From positions 372,001-436,000 of the forward strand of contig NZ_VSZO01000079.1 of the NCBI RefSeq assembly GCF_008312935.1: a DNA stretch of 64,000 nucleotides, read 5' to 3'. Within the stretch, counting starts at the first letter, position 1. The number at the start of each line of letters is the position of its first letter. The notes beneath the pieces were generated by a model, which saw nothing but the letters and a program-made list of their open reading frames with translations, was not told the origin of the DNA and made no database searches. The stretch is from Roseiconus lacunae. Its GTDB lineage: Bacteria; Planctomycetota; Planctomycetia; Pirellulales; Pirellulaceae. Position numbers and translations under genes: made by a program. Of this stretch, positions 8,978-18,914 are shown one piece after another.

Positions 8978-9089
8978 GGAAATAAGTCGTGAGTGGTGGG
9001 GAGTAAAAAAGACAAACCGCACTCTGATGCGAAGGATGAAGGCAAAAAAAAACGTCGCACGGAAATTAAATTCCATGCGACGTTCTTAG

Positions 9090-9162
9090 TGACCCCTACG
9101 GGACTCGAACCCGTGTTACCGCCGTGAAAGGGCGATGTCCTAGACCGCTAGACGAAGGGGCC
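9090..9162 (-). tRNA. tRNA-Glu (anticodon UUC)
   Basis: The minus strand folds as a complete 73-nt cloverleaf: acceptor stem GGCCCCT/AGGGGTC with A as discriminator, D arm TCTAGCGGTCTAGGA, anticodon loop CTTTCAC giving UUC, and T loop GGTTCGAGTCC. CCA is not encoded. Confidence 0.96.
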
Positions 9163-9379
9163 GGGATGGTGTCAGTTTCGCTGAGAAGCAGTGGCTGACG
9201 CCAGTGAGCGGAGTTGTACCGAAGACCACTAAGGACCGTCAAGGGTTCAGAGAAAAACCTGACGAAATTCTAGAGACGCACCCTCCGCAGTGGTGCAACG
9301 TCACAGCCCGATCCCGTGATAATGAATTCCAATCGAGTTGAATTCACGTCGGCCGATGCTTAACGCCTGTCTTCTGGTG

Positions 9380-9574
9380 TTATGCATCGACCGGAGCGTC
9401 GCCGGACTCCAGCGATTTTTTGATCGCATCGTAGACTTCGCGGCGGTGCACTGGCACTTCGCGTGGAGCTTCCACCCCGAGGCGAACTTTGTCACCACGG
9501 ATTTCGACAACAACGATCTTGATGTCGTTGTTGATGACGATACTTTCGTTCTTCTTTCGAGATAAAACCAACAT
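9380..9574 (-). CDS. csrA: Carbon storage regulator CsrA
   Basis: A 64-residue protein beginning MLVLSRKKNESIVI, with RLGVEAPREVPVHRREVYDAI, the canonical RNA-binding beta-sheet protein CsrA/RsmA. It binds GGA-containing mRNA leaders and represses or stabilises translation. AAAGGACT precedes the ATG at a proper distance. No flagellar gene (fliW, hag) is adjacent, unlike many csrA loci; it stands alone with a long leader region. Confidence 0.95.
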   Translation of the reverse strand: MLVLSRKKNESIVINNDIKIVVVEIRGDKVRLGVEAPREVPVHRREVYDAIKKSLESGDAPVDA

Positions 9575-10084
9575 GTTTCAGTCCTTTCGTTAACCGGCCT
9601 GAGATTTCTTTATTGGATGCCTACGGTGCGAGTCAGATCGTCCGACGGGAGGGTCACACGGTTCGGGTCGCTGTAGGCCGGTTCAATGTGGGGCTCGTTT
9701 GGGAGGTAGAGCCTCCACTCCTACCAACAAACTCTAAAACAAAATTTGTGGCGGTCAAGGAATTCCGACTTGACAAAACTGCTTTTCTAACCTTTTCGCC
9801 ACCGAATTGTTGCCTTCAACCGTTAAAGTTTCTCAGTTGGGGGGCATTCTGTACAGTTTGGTGACCGTTCACCTCGGGGCTAGACGTTGCAATCAGAACC
9901 AAAAATCGCCCCGGTATTTGGCGTCGGACTTCCAACCGGATCGCGTCATCACAGTGTTTTCGATGACGGTTTTCGCCGCGGGGTCTCAACAGATCGAGCG
10001 AGCGTATCAAACTCACCCGGTCGACGAACGATACCTAATGCTAATTAGTTTCATTGAATACTACGGGTGCGAGTCTTCATTCTT

Positions 10085-10230
10085 CATCCGTTGGCCGTCT
10101 GTCCCGGTTATCGCAGGGAACCCGGTTTCCCAAGGAGCCGTGGCTAAGGCCATTCGGCAAATGCTGGGCGGGAACCGTGGCTAACGTCAATCGGCTAATG
10201 CTGGTCGGGAACCGTGGCGACTAAGGTTGT
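10085..10230 (+). repeat. Dispersed palindromic repeat, copy 2 with tandem half-units
   Basis: A degenerate left half is followed by two and a half tandem copies of a roughly 37-bp right-half unit containing CCGTGGCTAA and CGGC(T/A)AATGCTGG (starting near 10136, 10172 and 10210). It shows that half of the element can duplicate in tandem. Confidence 0.7.
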
Positions 10231-10358
10231 TCAAAGTTTTAACGTCACGCTATGCAATTGTCCGCGTTCGTCAAGTGCGGGAAATCTTCGGACCGGTTTG
10301 GTTTCTCGGGTAAGCCTGATTGTGAAGCAGGTAGCATAACCTCGATCCACATCGGCGC

Positions 10359-10398
10359 AAAAAAAACGCGGCGGGGCCTTTTGAGGTCCCGCCGCGTC
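10359..10398 (-). terminator. Intrinsic terminator of the secretin gene
   Basis: On the minus strand the stem CGCGGCGGGACCT pairs with AGGCCCCGCCGCG around a short AAA loop and runs straight into eight T. It lies about 30 bases after the stop codon. Confidence 0.9.
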
Positions 10399-10425
10399 TG
10401 GCGTTTCTATTCTTCCAACGATTCG

Positions 10426-13400
10426 CTAACGATTCGATTGATAACCTGTTTGGGCGAATTCTTCTTCCTCTTGGATGATGATCCGCGGCGTGACCATCAG
10501 CATCAAGCTGGTGGCGTCACGTCCAACCGCGACGTTGCGGAACAGTCGGCTGAGGTAAGGAATTTTGCTCAGGACCGGAACGCCACGTTCGGCGCGACCT
10601 TCACTCAATCGCTTGATCCCACCGAGTAGGATCGTACCGCCATCGGGGACACTGACGGTCGTGCTGACCGAGGTGAACGCGAAGGTCGGCAATTGAACCG
10701 TGGTACCGGTGATGATGTCTTCGGTCTCGTCGGTGTCGACCGCATCATCATCATCGACCACACCGTCACCGTTGGTGTCTTCTTGGTCGGTGCTGCTGCT
10801 GCGGGTCGTTCGAGAACCTTCGAAGGTGAAGGTGTCGACGTCACCGATTTGGCTGAAGAACGGTACCAAAGTCATACGGACGAATCGTTTGTCGTCACTG
10901 ACAATCCCTTGAACGTTCAGCTGCGTACCTTCGTTAAGCACCACGATCACGGGTTGTTGAGCGACGGCGAAGTCACCGACGACCGGTGTGATACTGGTCA
11001 CGAAGGGGCGTTGCGATTGGTCATTGATCGAAGCGATCTGACCGTCGAACAAGGTCACCTTCGGAGCCTGCATGACGTTCGTTCGTTCGTCACCTTGCGC
11101 GGCTTGCAAGAAGAAGAACGCTTCGATGTCTGACAGGATAGCGAATCCGAGCGTGGACAATGATCCTGGGTCGGGAGCACCGAAGGCCGGTGTCACCGAT
11201 AAGGAGTTGTCCAGTCGAATGTCAAAGTCACTCGTCGGCACACCCAAGCCGGTCAAGCCAACGGTCACACTTGGGCCTTCGTCGTCGCTTGGTAGGTTGG
11301 TCACGTTGTCATCGAACTGGACGTCAAAGTCGACGCCGATTTGCTCGAAGAACGTGTCCGACAAAGTGATGAAGCGAACTTCGATCGTGATCTGCAAGTT
11401 CTGCAGCGATCGCAGCGATTCGATCAAGTCGACGATCTGGTCATGAACATCACTGGTCGTGCTAACGATCAGACTGAGGTTCTGTTGATAGGGAGCCATC
11501 GTGCTGTTACCGCCCAAGGCTTCCCATGTGTCGGGCTGAACCGTCGTTTGAATCAGTTGGATCAACGAATCAAAGTCGGCGAACGCACCACCACCGGCGG
11601 CACCGGGAGGATTCTGAGGGCCGAAGCCACCTTGCGATCCCATTGGGCTGTACTGACCGAGCACGCTGGGCGACATCTTCGATGGGCTCATCATGTTCGC
11701 TTGGCGGGTGGCCAAGTCGGTCATCGAGACCGGCATCATCTGGACGTCCAGACGTGGGTTGGTCATTTGGTAGGCGGCCCGCAGGGCACCGGCCAAACCG
11801 TCGTCATGACTGGAAACAAAGTTCGGAATCGGGGTCACCAAGTCGGCGACTTTGTAGACCCGCGTGACCACATTGGCACGCTTGGCGTCCGCACTGGTGA
11901 TCTGCAGAACTTCGTTGTTGATCTCGTACGCCAAGTCCAGATCTTGCAGGATCAGATTTAGGGCACTTTTCAGTTCGATCGGGTCTTTCAGTTCCAGCGT
12001 CACCGAGGTGTCTTCTTGGACGTTGACGGCCGCCAAGGCGCGACGGTTCAGAACCATCGGGATGCCGGTGACGTCCGACAGGTCCGCGATCACTTCGCCC
12101 AACGGACGATTGCGATACTGGACGTTGACTCGCGTCGTCAGCTTTGCCTTGAGCTGTTGCTCTTGGACGGTGCCGAATAGAGAGCTCGAATCTTGGGTGC
12201 GTCGGATCGAAAGTTCATGCCAGGATTGTGGATCACGGTTGAACGACATCGGTTGATCGGGATCGTAACCGGCAAATTCTGATGCCGAACGCTCGACTTC
12301 CATTAAACCGCCTTGGAAGACTTCTTCCTTGCCGGCTTGGATGTCTCGCATCATTTGATCACGTGACGCGAACCGGCTCTTAAGGAACATGTTCGTCGCG
12401 ATGGTTGATCCGGGCTTCAGTTCGCCGACTTGTTTGGCGACGACTTCGGCTTCGGCAAAACGCTGATCACGGACCAGTTCGTTGAACGTTTCCACCAAGC
12501 TGGAAATCTCTTCGTCGATGCGAATTTCACGAGCGGCTTCGTTCGCCATCTCGGTCCGGACCGCTTCGTTTTGAAGTTCAAGTTCGATTTCCGAACGATT
12601 GGTTTCGACGTATTGCTTTTGCTTTTCAAGTTCACGATCGACCATACGGACGAGCGCGGCCTTGTTGGCTTCGGGGACGTTCGAGCCGTCGACGCGCCGT
12701 CGCAAGCGATTCAAGCTGTCGAGTGCGTCAAGCGGAGCCGATTCTTTCATCTCGGCGGTCTTGGCGAGTTCGGCAGTGATCTCGCGATACAGTCGCTGCG
12801 TCAGTTCTTTGGTTTCCAAGTCGACGCGTTCGATCGCCGTCATCTGGGCTTTCTCGGCGGCGGTCGGCAAACGCTTCGGCTGCAATAATGTCAGCTTGTC
12901 TTTAAGCGCGTTGCGTGTCGCTAGGTCGAGTTGGCTTTCGTACTTCCAAGCTTCGACAAAGTACTTGCGAGCGGTTTCTTGATCACCGGCTTGCAAGGCG
13001 TTCAGGCCCGCTTGGTAGTCGGCTTGCGGGTCGGCCGCGTTTCCCTGAGGAAGGGGAGCACCGAGTGCTTGAACTTGCTGAACAGCACCGCCTCCGGCCG
13101 GAGCGCCGGCTTGGCCTTCGAACAGCATTTGTTTGATGAAACCGGCTTCGTCGCTATCGATCCCACCGGCACCACCGGCGAGGGCGATTTGAGGGTTCAG
13201 CGTTCCGGCTCGCTTGGCCGCCGATTCTGCATCCAAGACGAATTCCCACACCCGTGGCTCGCCTGGGGCGAAGGCAGATTCGGGAACGTTCAATTGTTGG
13301 GCTTGTCGGGCGAACGTCAGTGCACCTGCCGTGTCTCCACGGTCAAGTGCCAAACGGCCTTGTGCGATCAAACGCAACGCTTCGCCTTTCGCAGTGGCCG

Positions 13401-13866
13401 GGTTGCCGGCAACCGCAGCTTTGGGCATTGGCAGCGGCTGCACCGCACCGGCTGGCGGGGCGGGCATGCTTAGCAGCCCGGCATCGATACCGGCGATTTG
13501 TAGGTCGACGCGAAGCCGAGCGACGTCGGACTTCAGATTCGGATCGACGTTCGCGGCCGACAAGGCGGCGCGATAAAGTTGGACGGCCGATTCGAATTGC
13601 TTGGCATCGAGTGCCGCGCGGGCTTGGCTGACAATCGCCTTGCCGTTTTGAACACCGACGGCCGCCGGTGGATGGTTGGGCGCCGAGGCGATCGCCCCTT
13701 GCGCGTAAGAAGGAACGGCACTCGTTGCCGCGCCTGAATTTTCTTTGGATGGCAGGTTCAATCCCGGCATCGATAGCTGTGCAGAGACGGTGGACGTCCC
13801 TACAAGGCACGCCATCACGGCGGCACCCCAACTCTTGGGGCCAAAAAGTCTTTCGTGGCGTTTCAA
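10426..13866 (-). CDS. Very long secretin-like outer-membrane protein (type II/III secretion GspD/PilQ type)
   Basis: 1146 residues. It has a signal peptide (MACLVGTSTVSAQ), TPR-like helical repeats in the first ~500 residues (ADYQAGLNALQAGDQETARKYF), an N0/STN-like domain (VNVQYRNRPLGEVIADLSDVTGI), then the secretin domain with its hallmark VPDGGTILLGGI, LSKIPYLSRLFRN and a final TPRII. The start is TTG at 13866, chosen because AAGGAG lies eight bases before it. An acidic insert DTNGDGVVDDDD (about 10718-10795) resembles an EF-hand/dockerin loop. No GspE, GspF or pilin genes are near, so its partners are elsewhere or it works differently. Confidence 0.85.
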   Translation of the reverse strand: MKRHERLFGPKSWGAAVMACLVGTSTVSAQLSMPGLNLPSKENSGAATSAVPSYAQGAIASAPNHPPAAVGVQNGKAIVSQARAALDAKQFESAVQLYRAALSAANVDPNLKSDVARLRVDLQIAGIDAGLLSMPAPPAGAVQPLPMPKAAVAGNPATAKGEALRLIAQGRLALDRGDTAGALTFARQAQQLNVPESAFAPGEPRVWEFVLDAESAAKRAGTLNPQIALAGGAGGIDSDEAGFIKQMLFEGQAGAPAGGGAVQQVQALGAPLPQGNAADPQADYQAGLNALQAGDQETARKYFVEAWKYESQLDLATRNALKDKLTLLQPKRLPTAAEKAQMTAIERVDLETKELTQRLYREITAELAKTAEMKESAPLDALDSLNRLRRRVDGSNVPEANKAALVRMVDRELEKQKQYVETNRSEIELELQNEAVRTEMANEAAREIRIDEEISSLVETFNELVRDQRFAEAEVVAKQVGELKPGSTIATNMFLKSRFASRDQMMRDIQAGKEEVFQGGLMEVERSASEFAGYDPDQPMSFNRDPQSWHELSIRRTQDSSSLFGTVQEQQLKAKLTTRVNVQYRNRPLGEVIADLSDVTGIPMVLNRRALAAVNVQEDTSVTLELKDPIELKSALNLILQDLDLAYEINNEVLQITSADAKRANVVTRVYKVADLVTPIPNFVSSHDDGLAGALRAAYQMTNPRLDVQMMPVSMTDLATRQANMMSPSKMSPSVLGQYSPMGSQGGFGPQNPPGAAGGGAFADFDSLIQLIQTTVQPDTWEALGGNSTMAPYQQNLSLIVSTTSDVHDQIVDLIESLRSLQNLQITIEVRFITLSDTFFEQIGVDFDVQFDDNVTNLPSDDEGPSVTVGLTGLGVPTSDFDIRLDNSLSVTPAFGAPDPGSLSTLGFAILSDIEAFFFLQAAQGDERTNVMQAPKVTLFDGQIASINDQSQRPFVTSITPVVGDFAVAQQPVIVVLNEGTQLNVQGIVSDDKRFVRMTLVPFFSQIGDVDTFTFEGSRTTRSSSTDQEDTNGDGVVDDDDAVDTDETEDIITGTTVQLPTFAFTSVSTTVSVPDGGTILLGGIKRLSEGRAERGVPVLSKIPYLSRLFRNVAVGRDATSLMLMVTPRIIIQEEEEFAQTGYQSNR

Positions 13867-14251
13867 CGCGACACTCCTTCTTCGCGGTGAGACTTTGTGA
13901 ATACAAACGTGCTCTCGCCTACGTGCACGAGATCACGACGTCAAACTAGCCCCACGGCACGTCGGTCCAACCGCATCGGACTGACATGGCGCGTGCGTTT
14001 CACAACGGCTGAATCCGGAACGACCGCAAAACCATTCCGCCTTCATGCCTGTGAAATGGCTCCGACGCTCGCCGCGATTTTGGGCGGAAGTGCCGGGAGC
14101 TAATAGACACGGAAGCGGGGATACGGTCTTTTCAAACCCGGCGTCAAGCTCGTTTGAGCCCGGTTTTTAGCTTTTTTTTGAATTGAAGCACCCGTCGGCA
14201 GAGGGCAGCAGGGACTTCAATGAATCTCAAAAGAAGTTGACAAAAGTTCTG
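13867..14251. other. Intergenic region with an orphan plus-strand terminator-like hairpin
   Basis: No gene supported. It contains the leader of the secretin gene (minus strand) and, at 14133-14180, a strong plus-strand hairpin with a T tract although no plus-strand gene precedes it. Confidence 0.5.
14133..14180 (+). terminator. Orphan intrinsic-terminator-like hairpin
   Basis: AAACCCGGCGTCAA pairs with TTGAGCCCGGTTT (one mismatch and one bulge) and is followed by T-rich sequence ending in eight T. Both neighbouring genes are on the other strand, so it may end a small plus-strand RNA. Confidence 0.45.
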
Positions 14252-16642
14252 TCAATCTGGGGTGTCCAGGTAAGGATCTTGCCCGATTTCACGCTGCATC
14301 TTCTTGCGTTCTTTCTCATGATGTAGCAACACCATTCGATCGCGGAAATGCTTCTTTTCGACTTTGCGTTGTGCCTTGCGAAATAACTTGGCATATGAGT
14401 CGACCGAGCCTTCCAGGTTTTCGCCGCGTGATTTCAATCGTTCGGCCTTATCCGGGCCAAGGCCGCCTTTGAGGATGTCGTCGTCGAGCGAAAGGTATTG
14501 ACGATAGGACCCCGGATCGCCTTGACGACCACAACGACCGATCAGTTGGCGGTCAATCCGTGCCGCGTCGTGAAGCTCGGTACAAATGACATGCATCCCG
14601 CCCAGGGCGACGATGTCATCGGAAAGTTTGATATCCGTCCCACGTCCGGCCATGTTGGTTGCCACCGTGACTCGTCCTAGCCCACCGGCTTCGGAAACGA
14701 TTTCGGCTTCGCGTTCGACGTTGTTCGCATTGAGCACTTCGTGTTCGATCCCGATTTCGTCTAACATCCGCGACAGGATTTCGCTCTTGTCGATCGAACG
14801 CGTTCCGATCAGGATCGGTCGCCCGGTGGCATGGATCTCCTTGACCTCGTCGACGATCGCGCGGAACTTCGTTAGCAGAGCACCGAAGACGCGGTCGGAG
14901 AGTTGTTTCCGTTGTGGCGGCCGGTTCGTTGGAACACGTAGCACCGGCGTCCGATAGATCCGGCGCAATTCCCCGGCGCTCGTCGCCGCCGTCCCGGTCA
15001 TGCCGGCCAAGTGGTTGTAGCGTAGGAACAAGTCTTGGACGGTGATCCGGGCGGCTTGCCCTGTTGGCACGCTGATATCCAAGCCTTCTTTTGCCTCGAT
15101 CGCTTGGTGAATCCCATCACGCCACTTCCGTCCCTCTGCCAATCGGCCCGTAAACTCGTCCACGATGACGATCTCGTCCTCACCTTTGTCGCCGGGACGA
15201 ACCACGTATTGTCGATCGAGCAAGAATTCACGATGGACTTTGACCGCCCGTTCGGTGTACTCGTACAAGTCGACCAGGCCCATCGTCCGGACCAAGTCGC
15301 TTTTGGGGAGCGAGCGAACCTTCTGTCGACCACGAGCGGTGAGTTCGTATTGTTTGGTGTCGTCATCGATCGTGAAGTGATCATCGAGTTCGTACTCGGA
15401 CGCATGCTTGGACGCCCAACGGTACGTTTCGACGATTTGGTCGCGGACCGTGTCTTCGATACTTCCGATGATCAGTGGTGTCCGGGCTTCGTCGATCAGA
15501 ATGCTGTCCGCTTCGTCGACCAGACAAAAATGCATGCCTCGCATCACCGGTTTGTCGCCCGAATCGGTAAATCCGCCGCCACCGTCGCCCAGCATTTCAG
15601 TTTGAATCCGGTTTTGTGCTCGCAACAATAAACGGTCACGAAGGAAGTCAAAGCCGAATTCTTTGGCCGTCCCGTACGTGATCGCAGACGAATAAGACTT
15701 GCGGCGTGACCCTTGATCATCGGGGGTTTGAATGATTCCGACACTGACGCCTAGCATGTGAAAGATCGGCATCATCCACTCGGCGTCACGTTTCGCCAAA
15801 TAGTCGTTGACGGTCGCCAAGTGGGCACCTTTGCCGACCAACGAGTGGATATAAAGGGGCAGCGTCGCCGTCAGTGTTTTGCCTTCCCCGGTCTGCATCT
15901 CGGCAATGCTGCCCTCGAACAGCGAGATCCCGCCGATCATTTGAACGTCGTAGTGACGCATCCCAAGTGCTCGCCGGCCTGCTTCGCGGACTAGGGCGTA
16001 GCCTTCCGGTAACAGCTTGGCCAACTTTTCGCCTGCCATCGCCCGGTAGCGTAAGGCGAGCGAACGCTTCTTCAACTCGCTATCGGAATCTTGTTGTAAC
16101 GTCGACTCCCAGCCACCAATTTCTTCGAGCACCCGCATCCAGCGCAGCATCTTCGGGGTCTTAAAACCCGAAAAGAGCGAGACCGACTTGGCCCCCGTTT
16201 GGAAGCGTTCGGGGGCGATCGTGGCGGTCACGCCCGCAGGTGGTTCATCACCCGCGGCGAGCGCCGTCGGCTCAGTGCCCGCGGCGAGCGCCGTCGGCTC
16301 AAGTTGGGGTGTTGGCGGAGCGCTGTCTTGCGAGTCGTTGGCGCTAGCCGCGGGCGCAGGACCAGCCTCGGGCATCGGCACCGGTGGATCGGCCGGATGA
16401 TCACCCGTTGCCGCTGAGGTCGATTCAGATGGATCAATTTCTGGCTTGCGCTCTTGCGAACCGGGCACGTCGGTTTTCGACGCTTCGTTCTCAGGTCGGC
16501 TTGCGTTGGACATCGGCGATCCGGTAGATGCAGTCGGCGCGGTCGCATCTGGCGAGGCGTCCGCGTGGGTTTGCGAGTTGTCTTGTTGGGTCATTCCACT
16601 TCTTTGAAGGGCCGATTTTGCAAAAACTTTTACGCCAATCAC
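14252..16642 (-). CDS. Short accessory SecA-type preprotein translocase ATPase
   Basis: 796 residues. The first ~145 are disordered and Ser/Pro/Ala-rich with a short repeat (PTALAAG twice). The motor core follows: MQTGEGKTL (Walker A, ~249), DEADSILIDEARTPLIIG (~376), a preprotein cross-linking region, TGTAATS, GRGTDIKL and GRCGRQGDPGS. The protein ends shortly after the helical scaffold begins (KAQRKVEKKHFRD), so the helical wing, the long C-terminal tail and the CxCxSGKK zinc motif of housekeeping SecA are missing. It is therefore an accessory SecA, or one with a trimmed C terminus. The start could also be the ATG at 16594. Confidence 0.85.
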   Translation of the reverse strand: MIGVKVFAKSALQRSGMTQQDNSQTHADASPDATAPTASTGSPMSNASRPENEASKTDVPGSQERKPEIDPSESTSAATGDHPADPPVPMPEAGPAPAASANDSQDSAPPTPQLEPTALAAGTEPTALAAGDEPPAGVTATIAPERFQTGAKSVSLFSGFKTPKMLRWMRVLEEIGGWESTLQQDSDSELKKRSLALRYRAMAGEKLAKLLPEGYALVREAGRRALGMRHYDVQMIGGISLFEGSIAEMQTGEGKTLTATLPLYIHSLVGKGAHLATVNDYLAKRDAEWMMPIFHMLGVSVGIIQTPDDQGSRRKSYSSAITYGTAKEFGFDFLRDRLLLRAQNRIQTEMLGDGGGGFTDSGDKPVMRGMHFCLVDEADSILIDEARTPLIIGSIEDTVRDQIVETYRWASKHASEYELDDHFTIDDDTKQYELTARGRQKVRSLPKSDLVRTMGLVDLYEYTERAVKVHREFLLDRQYVVRPGDKGEDEIVIVDEFTGRLAEGRKWRDGIHQAIEAKEGLDISVPTGQAARITVQDLFLRYNHLAGMTGTAATSAGELRRIYRTPVLRVPTNRPPQRKQLSDRVFGALLTKFRAIVDEVKEIHATGRPILIGTRSIDKSEILSRMLDEIGIEHEVLNANNVEREAEIVSEAGGLGRVTVATNMAGRGTDIKLSDDIVALGGMHVICTELHDAARIDRQLIGRCGRQGDPGSYRQYLSLDDDILKGGLGPDKAERLKSRGENLEGSVDSYAKLFRKAQRKVEKKHFRDRMVLLHHEKERKKMQREIGQDPYLDTPD

Positions 16643-16851
16643 ACCTGTCGGTCAGGGGCCGGTCCGTCATTGTACTGCCCGATAGGACCATTTCCTGTGA
16701 AGATGCGCAGCCGTGGAAGTCTGTGCTGTCAAGACAGGTTATCTAGGTTGACTGTGCCGCTCCTGAGGGAGGTTCTCGATATGACGGCCCATTGCGTCGA
16801 TCGACTTATACCAGTCATTCCAGTATTCCCGGACTGCGCGAGACTTCAAAA

Positions 16852-18264
16852 ATGAAAAGAAACATTCGAGGCATGACCCTGGCGGCAATGTTGCTGTCTG
16901 CCTCCGCAAGTGTTCATGCCGGCGACCAAGAGTATGCCGATGCGGAACAAGCTTCACAAGCGTTTGTTGGTGATCTAGGCGTTCAGCAAGTCGCACACAA
17001 TTCAACACACGTCGGTAATCTATCGAGCTATTCACCGGTCACCGTCGGAGATATGCAGCTCGGGTCGACGGTCAGCCAAGCCGGTTGCACCTCGTGCGAT
17101 TCGTTTAGCTGTGATGGCGGTTGCGATTCGTCTTGCGACAGTCGATTCGGCAGCGGCAAGCGATTCGGGCGATTGTTGAATCTGTGCGACAAGGATGGCT
17201 GGATCCGTGCCGAAGGCATGATCATGTTCATGGAAGCACGGACGGCCCCGGCGTTGGTCACCACCGCCGATCCGACTCAGTTTCCCGTGCTGCCCGATCC
17301 GAATAACGGTGCGGGTTCCGGCGCGACGACCCAAGTCGTATTCGGCGAAGAGCTTGACGGTGGCGTTTCCGGTGGGACGCGCTTTGACGTCGGTCGCTAC
17401 TTGTCGGATAACTTCGGCATTGGTGGTCGCTTCATGTGGCTCAGCGAAAACGGTGACGACTTTTCGGCAAGCGGCAACGGAACCGGTGATTCGATCGGAC
17501 GTCCGTTTTTCCAGATTCCTCTGGCAGCCCCCGGAACGGCTTCGGAAAGTGCTCTGATCGTCAATCAGTTCAGCACCAACCCCGGGATCAACAGCCAACG
17601 CGGTACCGTCAACGCGAGTTTCAGTACCGATCTGCTTTCTGCAGAGGCGTATGCCCGCATGATGTACTGCAAAAACAAGTCATCACGTGTCGAATTGATC
17701 GGCGGTTATAGCTTTTTCCGAGTCGACGACAACGTTTCCATCTCCAGTCGCACCACGGACGTGGTGACCAACACGTTCCTCGCCGACTACAGCGACTTTG
17801 ATACTCAGAACGAGTTTCATGGTGGCCAGATCGGTTACGAATCGCTTGTCAGTCGTGGTGCCTGGACGGTTCGCATGTTGACCAAGGTTCACATGGGGAA
17901 CATGAGCCGTACCGTGACCAACTATGCCCGTACCGATGTGGGTGTCGATACGACGATCACCAACACGTACAACAGCAGCCTGTTGGTGGACGAGAACCAG
18001 GGCACCGAAGAGGAAAGTGATTTCACGTTCATCCCTGAGTTGAACCTGACGCTCGGTTATCGCTTCCGCGACCATGTCTCCTTCACCGTCGGGTACAACT
18101 TTTTGTACTTCGACAAGGTGGCATTGGCCGGCGAGCAAATTAACCGTAACGTCGACGGTACCGACGGCCCGCGTAACATCGATCCGGCCGACTTTGATTT
18201 CGACATCGTCGACGGCAGCTTGTGGGTCCAAGGCATCAGCCTAGGAACAACCATCGATTACTAA
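16852..18264 (+). CDS. BBP7-type outer-membrane beta-barrel protein
   Basis: 470 residues from the ATG at 16852, which is followed by a clear signal peptide (MTLAAMLLSASASVHAGD). Residues ~80-105 are Cys/Asp/Ser-rich (repeated C..C and CD..CD pairs), then comes GWIRAEGMIMFMEAR and a long series of alternating beta strands ending with LWVQGISLGTTIDY, a typical barrel C terminus. The architecture matches planctomycete BBP7-type beta-barrel proteins. It is probably exported and abundant; substrate or pore function is unknown. A strong terminator follows. Confidence 0.75.
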   Translation: MKRNIRGMTLAAMLLSASASVHAGDQEYADAEQASQAFVGDLGVQQVAHNSTHVGNLSSYSPVTVGDMQLGSTVSQAGCTSCDSFSCDGGCDSSCDSRFGSGKRFGRLLNLCDKDGWIRAEGMIMFMEARTAPALVTTADPTQFPVLPDPNNGAGSGATTQVVFGEELDGGVSGGTRFDVGRYLSDNFGIGGRFMWLSENGDDFSASGNGTGDSIGRPFFQIPLAAPGTASESALIVNQFSTNPGINSQRGTVNASFSTDLLSAEAYARMMYCKNKSSRVELIGGYSFFRVDDNVSISSRTTDVVTNTFLADYSDFDTQNEFHGGQIGYESLVSRGAWTVRMLTKVHMGNMSRTVTNYARTDVGVDTTITNTYNSSLLVDENQGTEEESDFTFIPELNLTLGYRFRDHVSFTVGYNFLYFDKVALAGEQINRNVDGTDGPRNIDPADFDFDIVDGSLWVQGISLGTTIDY

Positions 18265-18390
18265 ACCGATTGGCTGGCTCGGCCAACTGGAGTGAAGACC
18301 GAAGGTCACGATTCTGTCTGGCGAGAAGCGATTCGCATCGTCCGGGAGTATCGACGCTTCCCCACAGAATCTTCCTAACGTCCCATTGAA

Positions 18391-18422
18391 ACGCGTGGTG
18401 ATTTTCACCACGCGTTTTTTTT
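18391..18422 (+). terminator. Intrinsic terminator after the first beta-barrel gene
   Basis: Perfect stem ACGCGTGGTG / CACCACGCGT with an ATTTT-type loop and a run of eight T. Confidence 0.92.
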
Positions 18423-18559
18423 GCGCCTCGGGGGGGGGCTGATCGGACGGTCGATGGTTTGCAAGTTGCAACGTTGCTCGGCGTGAAGCCCCTAACGTCC
18501 CACCCCGAAGATCAAACGTCGCCCAGCGTCAATGTGCCGTGATTGCAACGTTTGGACCG

Positions 18560-18617
18560 TTCAGCGTTAGCAACGATTGTTCCACGAAAACTTTGGTTAA
18601 CGCGATTCGGCTAATCC
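18560..18617 (+). repeat. Dispersed palindromic repeat, copy 3 (degenerate)
   Basis: The arms GCGTTAGC and GGTTAACGC and the right end TCGGCTAATCC are kept, while the central part has diverged. Confidence 0.6.
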
Positions 18618-18914
18618 TCATCCATGTGCTAACGAAACTCGATTGCCGGCCGGTTGGGCCCAGTTCCGAAGTTCGGCAGAACGCCAACGTGACACGTGAT
18701 GAGCTTCGAGGCATCTCCGCTACAAACGTTTTGGCCCCTACAAGCCTTGCGGGCCCGAGAATCGTTAATGTCGCGCCAAATCGATTCCGATACGTAAACC
18801 AACGGACTTCAGTGCGCGAGTATTGAAGCCCACCGGTGTGCCGAGGGGGGCACATCCGGCCGAATGGCAGATTCCAAGCCATTTGACCCTAAAACACCGG
18901 ACCAGGAACGCAGT

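Larger units (their letters stand above)
9575..10425. other. Long intergenic region between csrA and the secretin gene
   Basis: About 850 bases with no supported gene. It holds the csrA leader, a degenerate dispersed repeat with tandem half-units (10085-10230) and the terminator of the secretin gene (10359-10398). The middle (9620-10080) shows nothing I recognise. Confidence 0.5.
18265..18914. other. Intergenic region with terminator and degenerate repeat
   Basis: Holds the terminator at 18391-18422 and a degenerate dispersed repeat at 18560-18617. Nothing else is recognisable before the start of the next gene. Confidence 0.5.

Noticed and set aside
10136-10230. CRISPR-like tandem repeats
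   Set aside because: Only two and a half units, no spacers of equal length and no cas genes; they are half-units of the dispersed repeat.
11341-11961. 206-codon plus-strand ORF
   Set aside because: Lies wholly inside the secretin gene on the other strand and has no recognisable motif.
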